Positions 21,146 to 29,900 of a stretch of DNA of 64,000 nucleotides are shown piece after piece. Both the position numbers and the translations under genes were made by a program. The stretch is from Promicromonospora sukumoe (GTDB taxonomy: Bacteria > Actinomycetota > Actinomycetes > Actinomycetales > Cellulomonadaceae), in assembly GCF_014137995.1 (NCBI RefSeq), contig NZ_JACGWV010000001.1, positions 3,658,001 to 3,722,000 of the forward strand. The letters are read 5' to 3'. The notes beneath the pieces are model-generated. The model was not told the origin of the DNA and searched no databases. It was given only the letters and a program-made list of their open reading frames with translations. Numbering within the stretch: the first letter of the stretch is position 1; each line of letters begins with the position of its first letter.

Positions 21146-23851
21146 CTACAGGTCGACGACGGTGCCCCCGATCGTCACCACGAGCTGACCGTCCGAGGCG
21201 AACGACCAGTTGAGCGCCCCCGAGTACTGCCCGCACCGGGACCCGTTCGAGCCGGACCACCACTGGTTGCCGCCCGCGTCGTTGCCGATGATGCGGTCGT
21301 TCGAGCCGCTGTTGCACGACGTGTTGTCGCGGAACGTCGACGAGCCGCCGTCGAAGTTGAAGTTCCGCTCCTCGCTGCCGATGCTCAGGTTGTTCGACAC
21401 CGTCAGCGAGCCGAGGTTCCGGTTGTAGCCGAAGCCGTGCTTGCCGTTGTCGAACGCGATGCTGCGCCGGACGACGTGGTTGACCGAGATGTCCTCGCCG
21501 CCGAGCTTGTAGCCGTTGCGGTCGCCGTTGCCGGCCTGGGAGCCGTCCGACAGGGTGCCGTTCTCGTAGGAGAGGGAGTCCTCGATGGTCACCGCGCCGA
21601 TGGGGCCGGTGTCGTCCTTGGTGTAGAGGTCCCAGCCGTCGTCGATGTTGTTGTGGGACACGGTGTACCGGAAGACGTTGCCGCTGCCCACGGTGAGCTT
21701 GGGCGCGAAGCCGTCGGCGTCCTCGCCGTCGGAGTCGGCGTTGTCGTGCGACTCCGAGGAGACGACGAGGTTGTTGGACGGCCACTCGCTGCTCGGCGCC
21801 CCGGCGGTGTACCGGGAGATCTGCAGGCCCGAGTCGTGGTTGAACCGGGTCACCACCCGCTCGATGATGTTGTTGTCCCCGCCCAGCAGGATGCCGTTGT
21901 CGCCGGCGTGCTCGACGACGAGGCCGCGCAAGTGCCACCAGTCGCCGCCGAGCGCGATGCCCCGGTTGGCGGGGTCCTCGCTCTGCGCCGAGAAGTTCAG
22001 CACCGGCCGCTCGCCCGGGTAGGCGAACAGCTCGGTCCGGTTGCCGGACGTGCCGTTGTTGCCCGGCGGGATGTCGAGCGTCTGCGACAGGTTGTAGGTG
22101 CCGCCGCGCGCGTAGATGGTGCCGCCGGCCGAGATCCGGTCGACCGCCGAGGCCAGCGTCGTCGGGTTCGCCTCCGTGCCCGCGGCGCTGTCGCTGCCGC
22201 CCGGCGCCACGTACAGCGCGTCGGCGCTCGGCTGCTCGCCGCCGGGCTCCTCCTCGCCCGGGTCCTCGCCGCCCGGGTCCTCCCCGCCGGACGGCGTGCC
22301 CGCGTACGTCTCGAGCTCCGCGACCCGCGGCGTCGCCGAGGAGCCGGTGATCTCGAAGTTGATCTTCTTCAGCGAGGTGGCCGCGAAGCTGATCACGCCC
22401 GCGCCGCTGCCCGTCTTGAGCACCGCGCCGTTGTCGTTGTTCACGACGCGCCAGGACCCGATGTTCCCGACGGCGCCCGACGCCTCACGGACGTTGATCG
22501 ACGACACCGTGGTCGCTGACCCCCACTTGACCGAGACGCGCCCGGTCGAACCCGCCGGGGACCAGTACGTGCCGGCGTTCCCGTCGAGCACGTTGCCGTA
22601 GCTGGTGCCGCTCGTCTTGCTGGAACCGTCGGCGCCGGCCCCGAGGCTCAGGTTGTTCCCGGCCGGCGGGTCGGTCGGCGGGTCCGTCGGGTCGGTGGGG
22701 TCCGTCGGGTCCGTGGGATCGGTCGGGTCCGTCGGGTCGGTCGGCGTGCAGCTCCCGTCCGAGACCTGCAGGCCCGTGTTCGCCCCCGCCGTCTCGGCGA
22801 CGACGGCGGGCACGCAGCTCGCGGCGTCCAGCGGGTAGGAGTACGGGATGCTCACGGAGGTGTTCGACGTCGGGTTCGGCCCCGCGGGGTTGTTGTCCTC
22901 CCCCGGGCTCGACCAGGTCACGTTGTCGAAGACGTTGCCCGCGACCTGCCAGAACCCGGCCTGGTCGGTGTAGAACGTGCCGAGCACGTCCTTGGAGTCC
23001 TCGAAGTAGTTGTTGTCCACCTTCGCCTTGGCGCCGGCCCGGGAGTTGATGCCCGACTCGACCAGCCCCACGTAGTGGTTGTTGTACATGTGCGCGATGC
23101 CGCCGCGCAGCAGCGGCGTGCGGGAGTTGAGGTTCTGGTACAGGTTGTGGTGGAACGTGACGAACCCGTTCGAGACGTCGCTCTCGCTGGACCCGATCAG
23201 CCCGCCGCGCTCCGAGTTGCGCAGGATGCTGTACGAGAGCGTCACGTACTTGGTGTCGTTCTTCATGTCGAACAGGCCGTCGTAGCCCTCCGACTCGCCG
23301 CCCGAGGCCAGCAGCGTGAGGTGGTCGGCCCAGACGTTGCGGACGCCGCTCTCCATGCCGATCGCGTCGCCGCCGTTCGACGTCGGCGAGCCCGACTTCT
23401 TCACGTTCCGGACGGTGACGTTCTGGATGATGATGTTGCTGGCCTCGCGGATGTGGATGCCGATCTGGTCGAACACGGCACCGCTGCCGACGCCGACGAT
23501 CGTGACGTTGCTGATCTGCTTGAGCTCGATCACGTCGTCGGCCGTGCTGCAGCTCCCGCCCGAGACCTTGCTGGTGTTGCCGTGGTTGATGGTGCCCGAC
23601 ACCTCGATGATGATCGGGGTGCTGCTGCTGGCCCGGCTGCACAGCGCCGTGTGGATCGCGGTGCCGGTCGTGGCCCGGACCGTCTGGCCGCCGGCGCCGC
23701 CGGTGGTGCCGCCGTTCTGGGTCGCGTACCCGGTGGCCGAGCCGGTGGCGGCCGCAGCGTCGGGGACGGACTGTGCGGTCACCCCGATCGCGACGGCGAG
23801 GGCCGTCGCGGCCACCGCCGAGAGGAACTGGACAGCTCTTGGTCGTCTCAT
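21146..23851 (-). CDS. Secreted two-domain pectate lyase (PL1 + PL9)
   Basis: 901 residues. A signal peptide (cut near residue 35, AAA/ATGS) is followed by a PL1 beta-helix (about 36-340) with VTIVGVGSG, WADHLTL, HHNLYQNLNSRTPLLRGG and a vWiDH-like core. A Thr-Asp-Pro repeat linker (about 367-390) leads to a galactose-binding-like domain (about 400-515), then an acidic Gly/Glu/Pro linker, then a PL9 beta-helix (about 545-870) marked by DADGFAPKLTVGSGNVFRY and NNIDDGWDLYTKDD. Both catalytic folds cleave polygalacturonate by calcium-dependent beta-elimination. Two AACCGGTT-type sites lie upstream, suggesting LacI-family control. Two complete lyase folds in one chain is uncommon. Confidence 0.88.
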   Translation of the reverse strand: MRRPRAVQFLSAVAATALAVAIGVTAQSVPDAAAATGSATGYATQNGGTTGGAGGQTVRATTGTAIHTALCSRASSSTPIIIEVSGTINHGNTSKVSGGSCSTADDVIELKQISNVTIVGVGSGAVFDQIGIHIREASNIIIQNVTVRNVKKSGSPTSNGGDAIGMESGVRNVWADHLTLLASGGESEGYDGLFDMKNDTKYVTLSYSILRNSERGGLIGSSESDVSNGFVTFHHNLYQNLNSRTPLLRGGIAHMYNNHYVGLVESGINSRAGAKAKVDNNYFEDSKDVLGTFYTDQAGFWQVAGNVFDNVTWSSPGEDNNPAGPNPTSNTSVSIPYSYPLDAASCVPAVVAETAGANTGLQVSDGSCTPTDPTDPTDPTDPTDPTDPTDPPTDPPAGNNLSLGAGADGSSKTSGTSYGNVLDGNAGTYWSPAGSTGRVSVKWGSATTVSSINVREASGAVGNIGSWRVVNNDNGAVLKTGSGAGVISFAATSLKKINFEITGSSATPRVAELETYAGTPSGGEDPGGEDPGEEEPGGEQPSADALYVAPGGSDSAAGTEANPTTLASAVDRISAGGTIYARGGTYNLSQTLDIPPGNNGTSGNRTELFAYPGERPVLNFSAQSEDPANRGIALGGDWWHLRGLVVEHAGDNGILLGGDNNIIERVVTRFNHDSGLQISRYTAGAPSSEWPSNNLVVSSESHDNADSDGEDADGFAPKLTVGSGNVFRYTVSHNNIDDGWDLYTKDDTGPIGAVTIEDSLSYENGTLSDGSQAGNGDRNGYKLGGEDISVNHVVRRSIAFDNGKHGFGYNRNLGSLTVSNNLSIGSEERNFNFDGGSSTFRDNTSCNSGSNDRIIGNDAGGNQWWSGSNGSRCGQYSGALNWSFASDGQLVVTIGGTVVDL

Positions 23852-23918
23852 CTCATTGCCTCACGTTCGTCGTTGAATGCGGGACATTGCTGTGGTGCGC
23901 GCAGCGGGTGAATACGGG

Positions 23919-23950
23919 TAACCGGTTTCCCAGATCCTAGTAACCGGTTT
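23919..23950. promoter_or_regulatory. Candidate LacI-type operators of the pectate lyase gene
   Basis: TAACCGGTTT occurs at 23919-23928 and 23941-23950, 22 bp apart. Each has the CG-centred palindrome AACCGGTT typical of LacI-family sites. They lie 68-99 bp before the start of the pectate lyase gene. No lacI-type gene is in the window. Confidence 0.55.
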
Positions 23951-23999
23951 CTCGGATGGCAACCCCCTCGCGCGCCCAGGTCCACGAGCGCGGGGAATA

Positions 24000-24039
24000 C
24001 ATGACCGGTCATGTTGTTGGAGATGCATAACCAGTCATG
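24000..24039. promoter_or_regulatory. Candidate MarR operators of the flavin operon
   Basis: The palindrome CATGACCGGTCATG (24000-24013) and a related imperfect copy GCATAACCAGTCATGC (24024-24039), about 25 bp centre to centre, lie 29-68 bp before the first gene of an operon that encodes a MarR regulator. Autoregulation is inferred. Confidence 0.55.
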
Positions 24040-24067
24040 CAACCCATCGCTCGGAAAGGCGAACCCC

Positions 24068-25255
24068 ATGCAGTTCGGAATCTTCGGCGTCGGCGACATC
24101 GCGCCCGACCCGGTCACCGGATACACGCAGAGCGAGGCGGAGCGGATCAGCAACATCGTGCGCATCGCGCAGCGCGCCGACGAGGTGGGCCTGGACGTCT
24201 TCGCCATCGGGGAGCACCACAACCCGCCGTTCATCCCCTCCTCGCCCACCACGCTGCTGGGCCACATCGCCGCGCTGACGAAGAACATCGTGCTGAGCAC
24301 GTCGGTCACCCTGATGACCACCAACGACCCGGTGAAGATCGCCGAGGACTACGCGACGCTCCAGCACCTCGCCAAGGGCCGGCTCGACCTCATGGTCGGC
24401 CGCGGCAACACCGTTCCCGTCTACCCGTGGTTCGGCAAGAAGATCCGCGACGGCGTCGGGCTCGCCCTGGAGAACTACAACCTGCTGCACCAGCTCTGGC
24501 GCGAGGACGTCGTGGACTGGGAGGGCCAGTACCGCACGCCGCTGCAGGGCTTCACCGCCACCCCGCGCCCCCTGGACGACGTGCCGCCGTTCGTCTGGCA
24601 CGGCTCGATCCGCACCCCCGAGATCGCCGAGCAGGCCGCGTACTACGGCAACGGGTACTTCGCGAACCACGTGCTGGCGCCCAACTTCCACTTCAAGCCG
24701 CTCGTCGACTTCTACCGGCAGCGCTTCGAGCACTACGGCCACGGCCGCGCCGACCAGGCGATCGTGGGCCTCGGCGGCCAGGCGTTCATCGCGAAGCGGT
24801 CGCAGGACGCCGTGGACACGTTCCGCCCCTACTTCGAGAACTACGCGGTGTTCCGCGGCATGAAGCTGGAGGACTACATGCGCGACACCCCGCTGACCGT
24901 CGGCAGCCCGCAGCAGATCATCGACAAGGTCCTGACCTTCCAGGAGGGCTTCGGCGACTACCAGCGCCAGCTCTTCAACGTGGACAGCCTGGGCCTGCCC
25001 GTCGAGACCGTCCTGGAGCAGGTGGAGCTGCTGGGCACCGAGGTGGTCCCGGTGCTGCGCAAGGAGCTGGAGTCCCGCCGCGCGCCCGGCGTCCCTGACG
25101 CCCCGACGCACGCCAGCCTGGTCACGGCCAGGTACGGCGACGCCGAGCCGCGCCAGCCCCGGCCGAACCCGAACCGCGGCGACAACCTGTCGGGCCCCTC
25201 GCCGTACCACGACACGGACGCCTCGGTGCAGGCCCGGTTCCCGGCGGGGGTCTGA
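24068..25255 (+). CDS. FMN-dependent luciferase-like monooxygenase (CE1758 family)
   Basis: 395 residues. The N terminus MQFGIFGVGDIAPDPVTGYT, then AIGEHHNPPF, LSTSVTLMTTNDPVKIAEDYATLQHLAKGRLDLMVGRG, are the flavin-binding strands of the bacterial luciferase-like fold and match the CE1758 subgroup. GGAAAGG precedes the ATG. The substrate is unknown. It is the first gene of an operon with a MarR regulator and a CE1759-type FMN reductase that should supply reduced FMN; this pairing strengthens the call. Confidence 0.88.
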   Translation: MQFGIFGVGDIAPDPVTGYTQSEAERISNIVRIAQRADEVGLDVFAIGEHHNPPFIPSSPTTLLGHIAALTKNIVLSTSVTLMTTNDPVKIAEDYATLQHLAKGRLDLMVGRGNTVPVYPWFGKKIRDGVGLALENYNLLHQLWREDVVDWEGQYRTPLQGFTATPRPLDDVPPFVWHGSIRTPEIAEQAAYYGNGYFANHVLAPNFHFKPLVDFYRQRFEHYGHGRADQAIVGLGGQAFIAKRSQDAVDTFRPYFENYAVFRGMKLEDYMRDTPLTVGSPQQIIDKVLTFQEGFGDYQRQLFNVDSLGLPVETVLEQVELLGTEVVPVLRKELESRRAPGVPDAPTHASLVTARYGDAEPRQPRPNPNRGDNLSGPSPYHDTDASVQARFPAGV

Positions 25256-25257
25256 CG

Positions 25258-25698
25258 ATGGCCGGCACCACGCGGCTCGCGAACGAGGCCTGGGAGGCGC
25301 TCTTCCGGGCCCAGGCCACCATCGCGCGCGAGTTCGAGGCGGCCGACATCTGGGAGGACGTGCTGCCCAACGAGTACGGGGTGCTCTACGCCCTGTCCGC
25401 CGCCCCGGACGGCCTGCGCATCAAGGACCTGATCGACGACGTGCTCCTCACCCAGGCGGGCGTCTCGCGCCTCGTCGCCCGCCTGGAGCAGCGCGGGCTG
25501 ATCGCCCGCGAGGACGATCCCGACGACGGCCGCGCCTGTCGTCTGCGGCTGACCGCTGACGGCGCCGCCCTCCAGCGCCGGATCGGCGCCGAGCACGCGC
25601 GCCATGTTGCCCGGGCCATGACCCGGGCCCTGGACCGCGAACAGCTCGAGACGCTCCGCACCCTCACCACCGCACTGCTCGACGGGAGTCACGCATGA
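25258..25698 (+). CDS. MarR-family transcriptional regulator
   Basis: 146 residues. The winged helix LRIKDLIDDVLLTQAGVSRLVARLEQRGLI and the wing EDDPDDGRACRLRLTADG are typical MarR features. It starts 2 nt after the stop of the monooxygenase gene. Two palindromes before the operon are its likely operators; MarR proteins usually lose DNA when they bind a phenolic or oxidant ligand. Confidence 0.9.
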   Translation: MAGTTRLANEAWEALFRAQATIAREFEAADIWEDVLPNEYGVLYALSAAPDGLRIKDLIDDVLLTQAGVSRLVARLEQRGLIAREDDPDDGRACRLRLTADGAALQRRIGAEHARHVARAMTRALDREQLETLRTLTTALLDGSHA

Positions 25699-26399
25699 GC
25701 ACCGACCAGAACACACCGTCCGCGCCGACCGCGCCGCTCAGCCTCGTGGTGGTCAGCGCGGGCGTCAGCGACCCGTCGTCGACCCGCCTGCTGGCCGACC
25801 GGATCGCGCAGAAGTCCTTGGAAACGCTGCGCGAGGCCGGGCTGCCCGCGACGGCGAGCGTCGTCGACCTGGGGCCGCTCGCCGTCGACATCGCCCGCGC
25901 GATCGTCTCGGGCTTCCCGGGCCCGGAGCTCAAGGAGGCCGTCGCGCGTCTCGCCGCGGCGGACGCCGTGATCGCCGCCGCCCCGGTGTACAAGGCCGGG
26001 ATCAGCGGCCTGTTCAAGTCGTTCGCGGACGTGCTGGACAACGACCTGCTCGTGGCCAAGCCCGTGGTCCTCGCGGCCACCGGCGGCAGCGCCCGGCACG
26101 CCATGGTGCCCGACGAGCAGCTCCGCCCGCTCTTCGCGTTCCTGCGCGCGCTGCCCGTGCCGACGTCCGTATACGCGACGCCGGAGGACTGGGGCTCCCC
26201 CGACCTCGGCCGGCGCGTCGCGCGCGCGGCGACCGAGCTGACGCTGCTGCTGCGCAGCGGCGTCGGGCAGGAGATCGCGGACACCGCCTGGGACGGGTAC
26301 CAGCACCAGTTCTCCGGCAACGCGACCCGGGCCGAGCGGTCCGCCGCCGACGTCGACTTCACGACGGACCTGATGCGGCTCGCCGCGGGCGGTCGCTGA
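25695..26399 (+). CDS. NAD(P)H-dependent FMN reductase (CE1759 family)
   Basis: 234 residues. A flavodoxin-like fold is indicated by LVVVSAGVSDPSSTRLLADR, AAPVYKAGISGLFKSFADVL and LAATGGSARHA. The start overlaps the MarR stop by 4 nt. The CE1759 subgroup is regularly found with CE1758-type monooxygenases and would supply FMNH2 to it. Confidence 0.88.
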   Translation: MSTDQNTPSAPTAPLSLVVVSAGVSDPSSTRLLADRIAQKSLETLREAGLPATASVVDLGPLAVDIARAIVSGFPGPELKEAVARLAAADAVIAAAPVYKAGISGLFKSFADVLDNDLLVAKPVVLAATGGSARHAMVPDEQLRPLFAFLRALPVPTSVYATPEDWGSPDLGRRVARAATELTLLLRSGVGQEIADTAWDGYQHQFSGNATRAERSAADVDFTTDLMRLAAGGR

Positions 26400-26429
26400 C
26401 CTGCCCGTTCACTGCCCCGGCACGACGAA

Positions 26430-26463
26430 GCCGGCCCGGCGCGCGATGGCGCGCCGGGCCGGC
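26430..26463 (+). terminator. Terminator of flavin operon
   Basis: A 15-bp perfect stem (26430-26444 with 26449-26463) and a 4-nt GATG loop, 30 nt after the reductase gene and facing the end of the small membrane gene. Confidence 0.85.
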
Positions 26464-26487
26464 AGACAGAGAGACGTTCGTCGTGCG

Positions 26488-26637
26488 TCAGGTGCGCCGG
26501 CGGTTGACCAGGCTGATCACGAGGCTGGCCACCAGGACGATGACACCGATCCAGATCAGGAACTGCCCGATCTCCGTGGCCACGCCGAGGACGACGAGCA
26601 CGACACCGATCAGGACGAGAATGAGCCAGCTGGGCAC
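26488..26637 (-). CDS. Small two-helix membrane protein
   Basis: 49 residues read from the minus strand, starting with GTG after a TAGGAG site: two hydrophobic helices (about 4-20 and 27-43) and a basic end NRRRT. Proteins of this size and pattern are common in actinobacteria but have no known function. It is a separate short gene converging on the flavin operon. Confidence 0.7.
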   Translation of the reverse strand: MPSWLILVLIGVVLVVLGVATEIGQFLIWIGVIVLVASLVISLVNRRRT

Positions 26638-26810
26638 GTTGAACTCCTAACTTCTGGCGGCGCTGGGGTGCACCGCGCTGTCTTCACCCTGTACCGAGAT
26701 GGGTTCACTCGCACGGCGAAAAAGACAACGCGGTCAAAACCCCGCGATTCAGCGCAAAACTCCTGGTCGGAGCGTCCGGATCGCAGCGCTCCGGGCCGCA
26801 GCGCTCCAGG

Positions 26811-27935
26811 TCAGGAACCCTCGCGCGCCAGCACCGACTGCCAGTGCCACGGCTCGGGCACGCGGCCGTTCGGCTCCGCGAACGCCGGGTGGAGCCAGCC
26901 GTGGGCCTCGGCGTTGGCCTTGAGCCAGTCGTACTGCGGGGTGTCGAACGTCTCGACGCCGCCGCCGATGTCGACCGCGAGCCCCAGGCCGTGGTTGGAG
27001 CAGCCGGGCGGCGCCGCGATGGGCGACGACGGGTCGTACAGCTCCTCCTGCGACGCGTACGACCGGTAGGCCGAGTTGATCGTCAGGTGCTGGCCGAACT
27101 CCGCCATGTACGCCTCGTCGAGCGCGATCAGCCCGTCCAGCACGTCGGCCCGCACGACGAAGTCGGGCGCCCACGGGATCTTCGCCAGCTCGGAGTCCTC
27201 GAGCATGCCGCTGTCCGGGTCCCACACCTGGTCCGGGGCGGGGCAGGTGACGGCGTCCTGCGCGGAGGCCATCGCCTCCGTGGCCGCCGTGACGACGGAG
27301 CGGTTGGTGCTCAGGTCGTACTCGGCCTGGCCCAGCTTCGCGAGGTCAGTACCGGTGAAGGTGACGCTCGCGGAGGCGTCGGCGGCGCCGCCGACGTCGA
27401 GGGCGGCGCGCAGGCTGGACCGGACGGACTCGTCGGCGCCCTTGCCCTTGGTCGCGGCGTAGATCTCCTCGCCGCGGTTCGTCGCGGCCTTGAGACTCTT
27501 GCGCGCGGAGGTGACCTCGTGGCGGGCCAGGTCCACCATCGAGGCCCGTACCGCGTCCGTCGCCGCGGTGAGTGCCTCCCCGGCGTCCGTGGTCCCGAGG
27601 GTGAGCCGGGTGAGGAACGGCTCGGCGAGCAGGGTCTCGGTCTCCGCGATCTGCGCCGAGAGGGCCTCGCGGGTCGCGGGGTCGGCCACCCGCGCCTCGG
27701 ACGAGGCCAGCAGGTCACGGGCCGCGACGGTCTCCGAGCCGAGGTCCTGGACGTCGGAGACGAGATACCAGCCGAGCCCGCCCAGGATGACCAGGGAGAA
27801 GAAGACGACCACCGCGGCGATCGTGATCCGGAGCGCGCGCCGCCGTCGGGCCTTGGCCTCCCGGCGCTCTCTTGCTGACCCGTCGCCCTTGGCGTCCGTC
27901 GGTTCGGCGGGCGGCGCGGCGTTCGTCAAGGTCAC
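26811..27935 (-). CDS. Membrane-anchored D,D-carboxypeptidase (VanY-like, M15), copy 1
   Basis: 374 residues, the only complete copy. A basic N terminus precedes one membrane helix (about 36-59); a helical, Ala/Thr-rich region (70-220) spans the wall side; the C-terminal M15B domain has SAYRSYASQEELY, SNHGLGLAVDIG (zinc ligands His and Asp) and EPWHWQ (third ligand). It should trim D-Ala from peptidoglycan stem peptides. The start is a GTG. The junction to the inverted copy falls on the codons for FAEPNG just before the final WHW motif, so the other two copies lack the last zinc ligand. Confidence 0.9.
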   Translation of the reverse strand: MTLTNAAPPAEPTDAKGDGSARERREAKARRRRALRITIAAVVVFFSLVILGGLGWYLVSDVQDLGSETVAARDLLASSEARVADPATREALSAQIAETETLLAEPFLTRLTLGTTDAGEALTAATDAVRASMVDLARHEVTSARKSLKAATNRGEEIYAATKGKGADESVRSSLRAALDVGGAADASASVTFTGTDLAKLGQAEYDLSTNRSVVTAATEAMASAQDAVTCPAPDQVWDPDSGMLEDSELAKIPWAPDFVVRADVLDGLIALDEAYMAEFGQHLTINSAYRSYASQEELYDPSSPIAAPPGCSNHGLGLAVDIGGGVETFDTPQYDWLKANAEAHGWLHPAFAEPNGRVPEPWHWQSVLAREGS

Positions 27936-28038
27936 GAGCCCAGAACCTACGGCACCCGGGAGGTGTCCGCCGACCTGCCAGGGGGTGAACTACGCCTCTT
28001 TCGGATGGCGGCGCGCCGGCCCGCGTGCCGGGCCCCGG

Positions 28039-28833
28039 TCAGCGTGTCGACGCGCTGTGCGGCACCACGAGCGGCCGCCCGGTGAGGGGGTCGTCGATGA
28101 CGACGCTGGGCAGGCCGAACACCTCCTCGATCAGCTCGGCCGTGACGATCCGCTCGGGGGCTCCCGTGGCGACGATCTCGCCGTCCTTCATGACCACCAG
28201 GTGGGTCGCGTAGCGCGCGGCGTGGTTGAGGTCGTGCAGCACGGCGACGAGCGTGGCGCCCTCGGCGTTGAGCCGCGCGAACAGGTCGAGCAGCTCGATC
28301 TGGTGCGCGATGTCGAGGTAGGTGGTCGGCTCGTCGAGCAGCAGCAGGGGCGTCTGCTGGGCGAGCGCCATGGCCACCCAGACGCGCTGGCGCTGCCCGC
28401 CGGAGAGCTCGTCGACGGGCCGCAGGGCCAGTTCCTCGGTGCCGGTGGCCGCGAGGGCCGCGGTGACGGCGGCGCGGTCGGCGGCGGTGTCGCGGCGGAA
28501 GAGGTCCTGGTGGGGGTAGCGGCCGCGGGCGACGAGGTCGGCGACGGTGATGCCGTCGGGTGCGACGGCGGTCTGGGGCAGCAGGCCGACCTGGCGGGCG
28601 ACCTCCTTGGTGCGCAGGGTGGCGACGGAGCGTCCGTCGAGGACGACCTGGCCGGCGGTGGGGCGCAGGAGGCGGGCGAGGCCGCGCAGCAGGGTGGACT
28701 TGCCGCAGGCGTTGGGGCCGACGATGACGGTGAACGACCCGTCGGGTACGGCGAGGTCGAGGCCCTGGGAGACGACGCGGCCGTCGTAGGCGAGGGTCAC
28801 GCCATCGGCGCGCAGGCGGGCGGTCGTGTCCAT
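28039..28833 (-). CDS. Ferric-siderophore ABC transporter ATPase (FepC type), copy 1
   Basis: 264 residues. Walker A is [14 protein letters not shown], the signature [17 protein letters not shown], Walker [13 protein letters not shown], and the H loop [20 protein letters not shown] before the ATG at 28833 favours this start; an ATG at 28860 that overlaps the permease stop (ATGA) would add nine residues. It is the last gene of the permease-permease-ATPase operon and drives iron-siderophore uptake across the membrane. Confidence 0.92.
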   Translation of the reverse strand: MDTTARLRADGVTLAYDGRVVSQGLDLAVPDGSFTVIVGPNACGKSTLLRGLARLLRPTAGQVVLDGRSVATLRTKEVARQVGLLPQTAVAPDGITVADLVARGRYPHQDLFRRDTAADRAAVTAALAATGTEELALRPVDELSGGQRQRVWVAMALAQQTPLLLLDEPTTYLDIAHQIELLDLFARLNAEGATLVAVLHDLNHAARYATHLVVMKDGEIVATGAPERIVTAELIEEVFGLPSVVIDDPLTGRPLVVPHSASTR

Positions 28834-28856
28834 GGGTTCCTCCGGGCGGTTCGGGG

Positions 28857-29900
28857 TCATGCGCGCCGGGCCTCGCGGACCAGGACGCCGAGCAGGTAGA
28901 CGCCGCCGAGCACGACGGTCACGACGCCGACGGGTACGGGCTGGGCCGGGACGTACTGCGCGAGCAGGTCGGCGCCGAGCAGCAGGAAGGCGCCGGTGAG
29001 CGCGGAGGGCACGAGCGGGATGCCGGCGCCGGCCCCGAGGCGCCGGGCGACCTGGGGTGCGGCGAGGGCGACGAACGCGATGGGGCCGGTGGCGGCGGTG
29101 ACCAGGGCGGTGAGCAGGATGCCGAGGCCGATGATCGCGAGCCGGGTGGGCTCGACGCGCACGCCGTGGGCGGCCGCGGCGTCGTCGCCGAGCTCGAGCT
29201 GGCGCAGCGGGCGGCTGGCCCAGAGCACCAGCGGTGCGGTGACGAGGAGGACCGCGACCGCGGGGACGACGTCGGCCCAGGAGGTGAGGCTGAGCGACCC
29301 CGTGCCCCAGATGGCCGCGCCCATGGCGACCTCCTCCTGCGCGCGCAGGAGGAGCCAGGTGTTCAGGGCGTGCAGCATGGCGGTGACGCCGATGCCGACC
29401 ACGATGAGCCGGAAGCCCTGGACGCCGCGCCGGTAGGCGAGCAGGTAGACGACGACGGCGGTGGCGAGGCCGCCGAGGAGCGCGCCCGCCGTCGTGGTGA
29501 CGACGCTGGTGCCGAGGAGCACGGTGACGACGATGACGCCGGTGTAGGAGCCGGTGGCGAAGCCGATGAGGTCGGGCGAGCCGAGCGGGTTGCGGGTCAG
29601 GGTCTGGAAGAGGGCGCCGGAGATCGCGAGCGCGGCGCCGAACAGGATGGCGGCGGTGACGCGGGGCAGGCGCCACTCGAGCACGATCGTGGACTCGAAG
29701 CCGCCGGTGCCGGTCAGGGCGGTCAGCACCTGGGGCACGGTCAGCGGGTAGTCACCGAGCATGAGGGCGACGACGGCCAGGACGGCGGTCGCGGACGCGA
29801 GCAGGAGCGCGACCGTCGTCGGGCGGGACGGGGCGCGGGGGCTGAGGCGTGCGGCGCCGGCTGGAGCGGGCACGCGCGGGCGGGGGCGGACGGCGCTCAC
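28857..29900 (-). CDS. Iron-siderophore permease (FecCD family) 2, copy 1
   Basis: 347 residues with about ten membrane helices. FecCD signatures are LEWRLPRVTAAILFGAALA, GALFQTLTRNPLGSPDLIG and FVALAAPQVARRL. The GTG start overlaps the stop of permease 1 by 4 nt (GTGA). It pairs with permease 1 to form the channel of the importer. Confidence 0.93.
   Translation of the reverse strand: MSAVRPRPRVPAPAGAARLSPRAPSRPTTVALLLASATAVLAVVALMLGDYPLTVPQVLTALTGTGGFESTIVLEWRLPRVTAAILFGAALAISGALFQTLTRNPLGSPDLIGFATGSYTGVIVVTVLLGTSVVTTTAGALLGGLATAVVVYLLAYRRGVQGFRLIVVGIGVTAMLHALNTWLLLRAQEEVAMGAAIWGTGSLSLTSWADVVPAVAVLLVTAPLVLWASRPLRQLELGDDAAAAHGVRVEPTRLAIIGLGILLTALVTAATGPIAFVALAAPQVARRLGAGAGIPLVPSALTGAFLLLGADLLAQYVPAQPVPVGVVTVVLGGVYLLGVLVREARRA

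Noticed and set aside
22680..22745. Short tandem repeat resembling a small repeat array
   Set aside because: It encodes the Thr-Asp-Pro linker of the pectate lyase; units of 9 bases with no spacers, so not CRISPR. No CRISPR array or cas gene is seen in the window.
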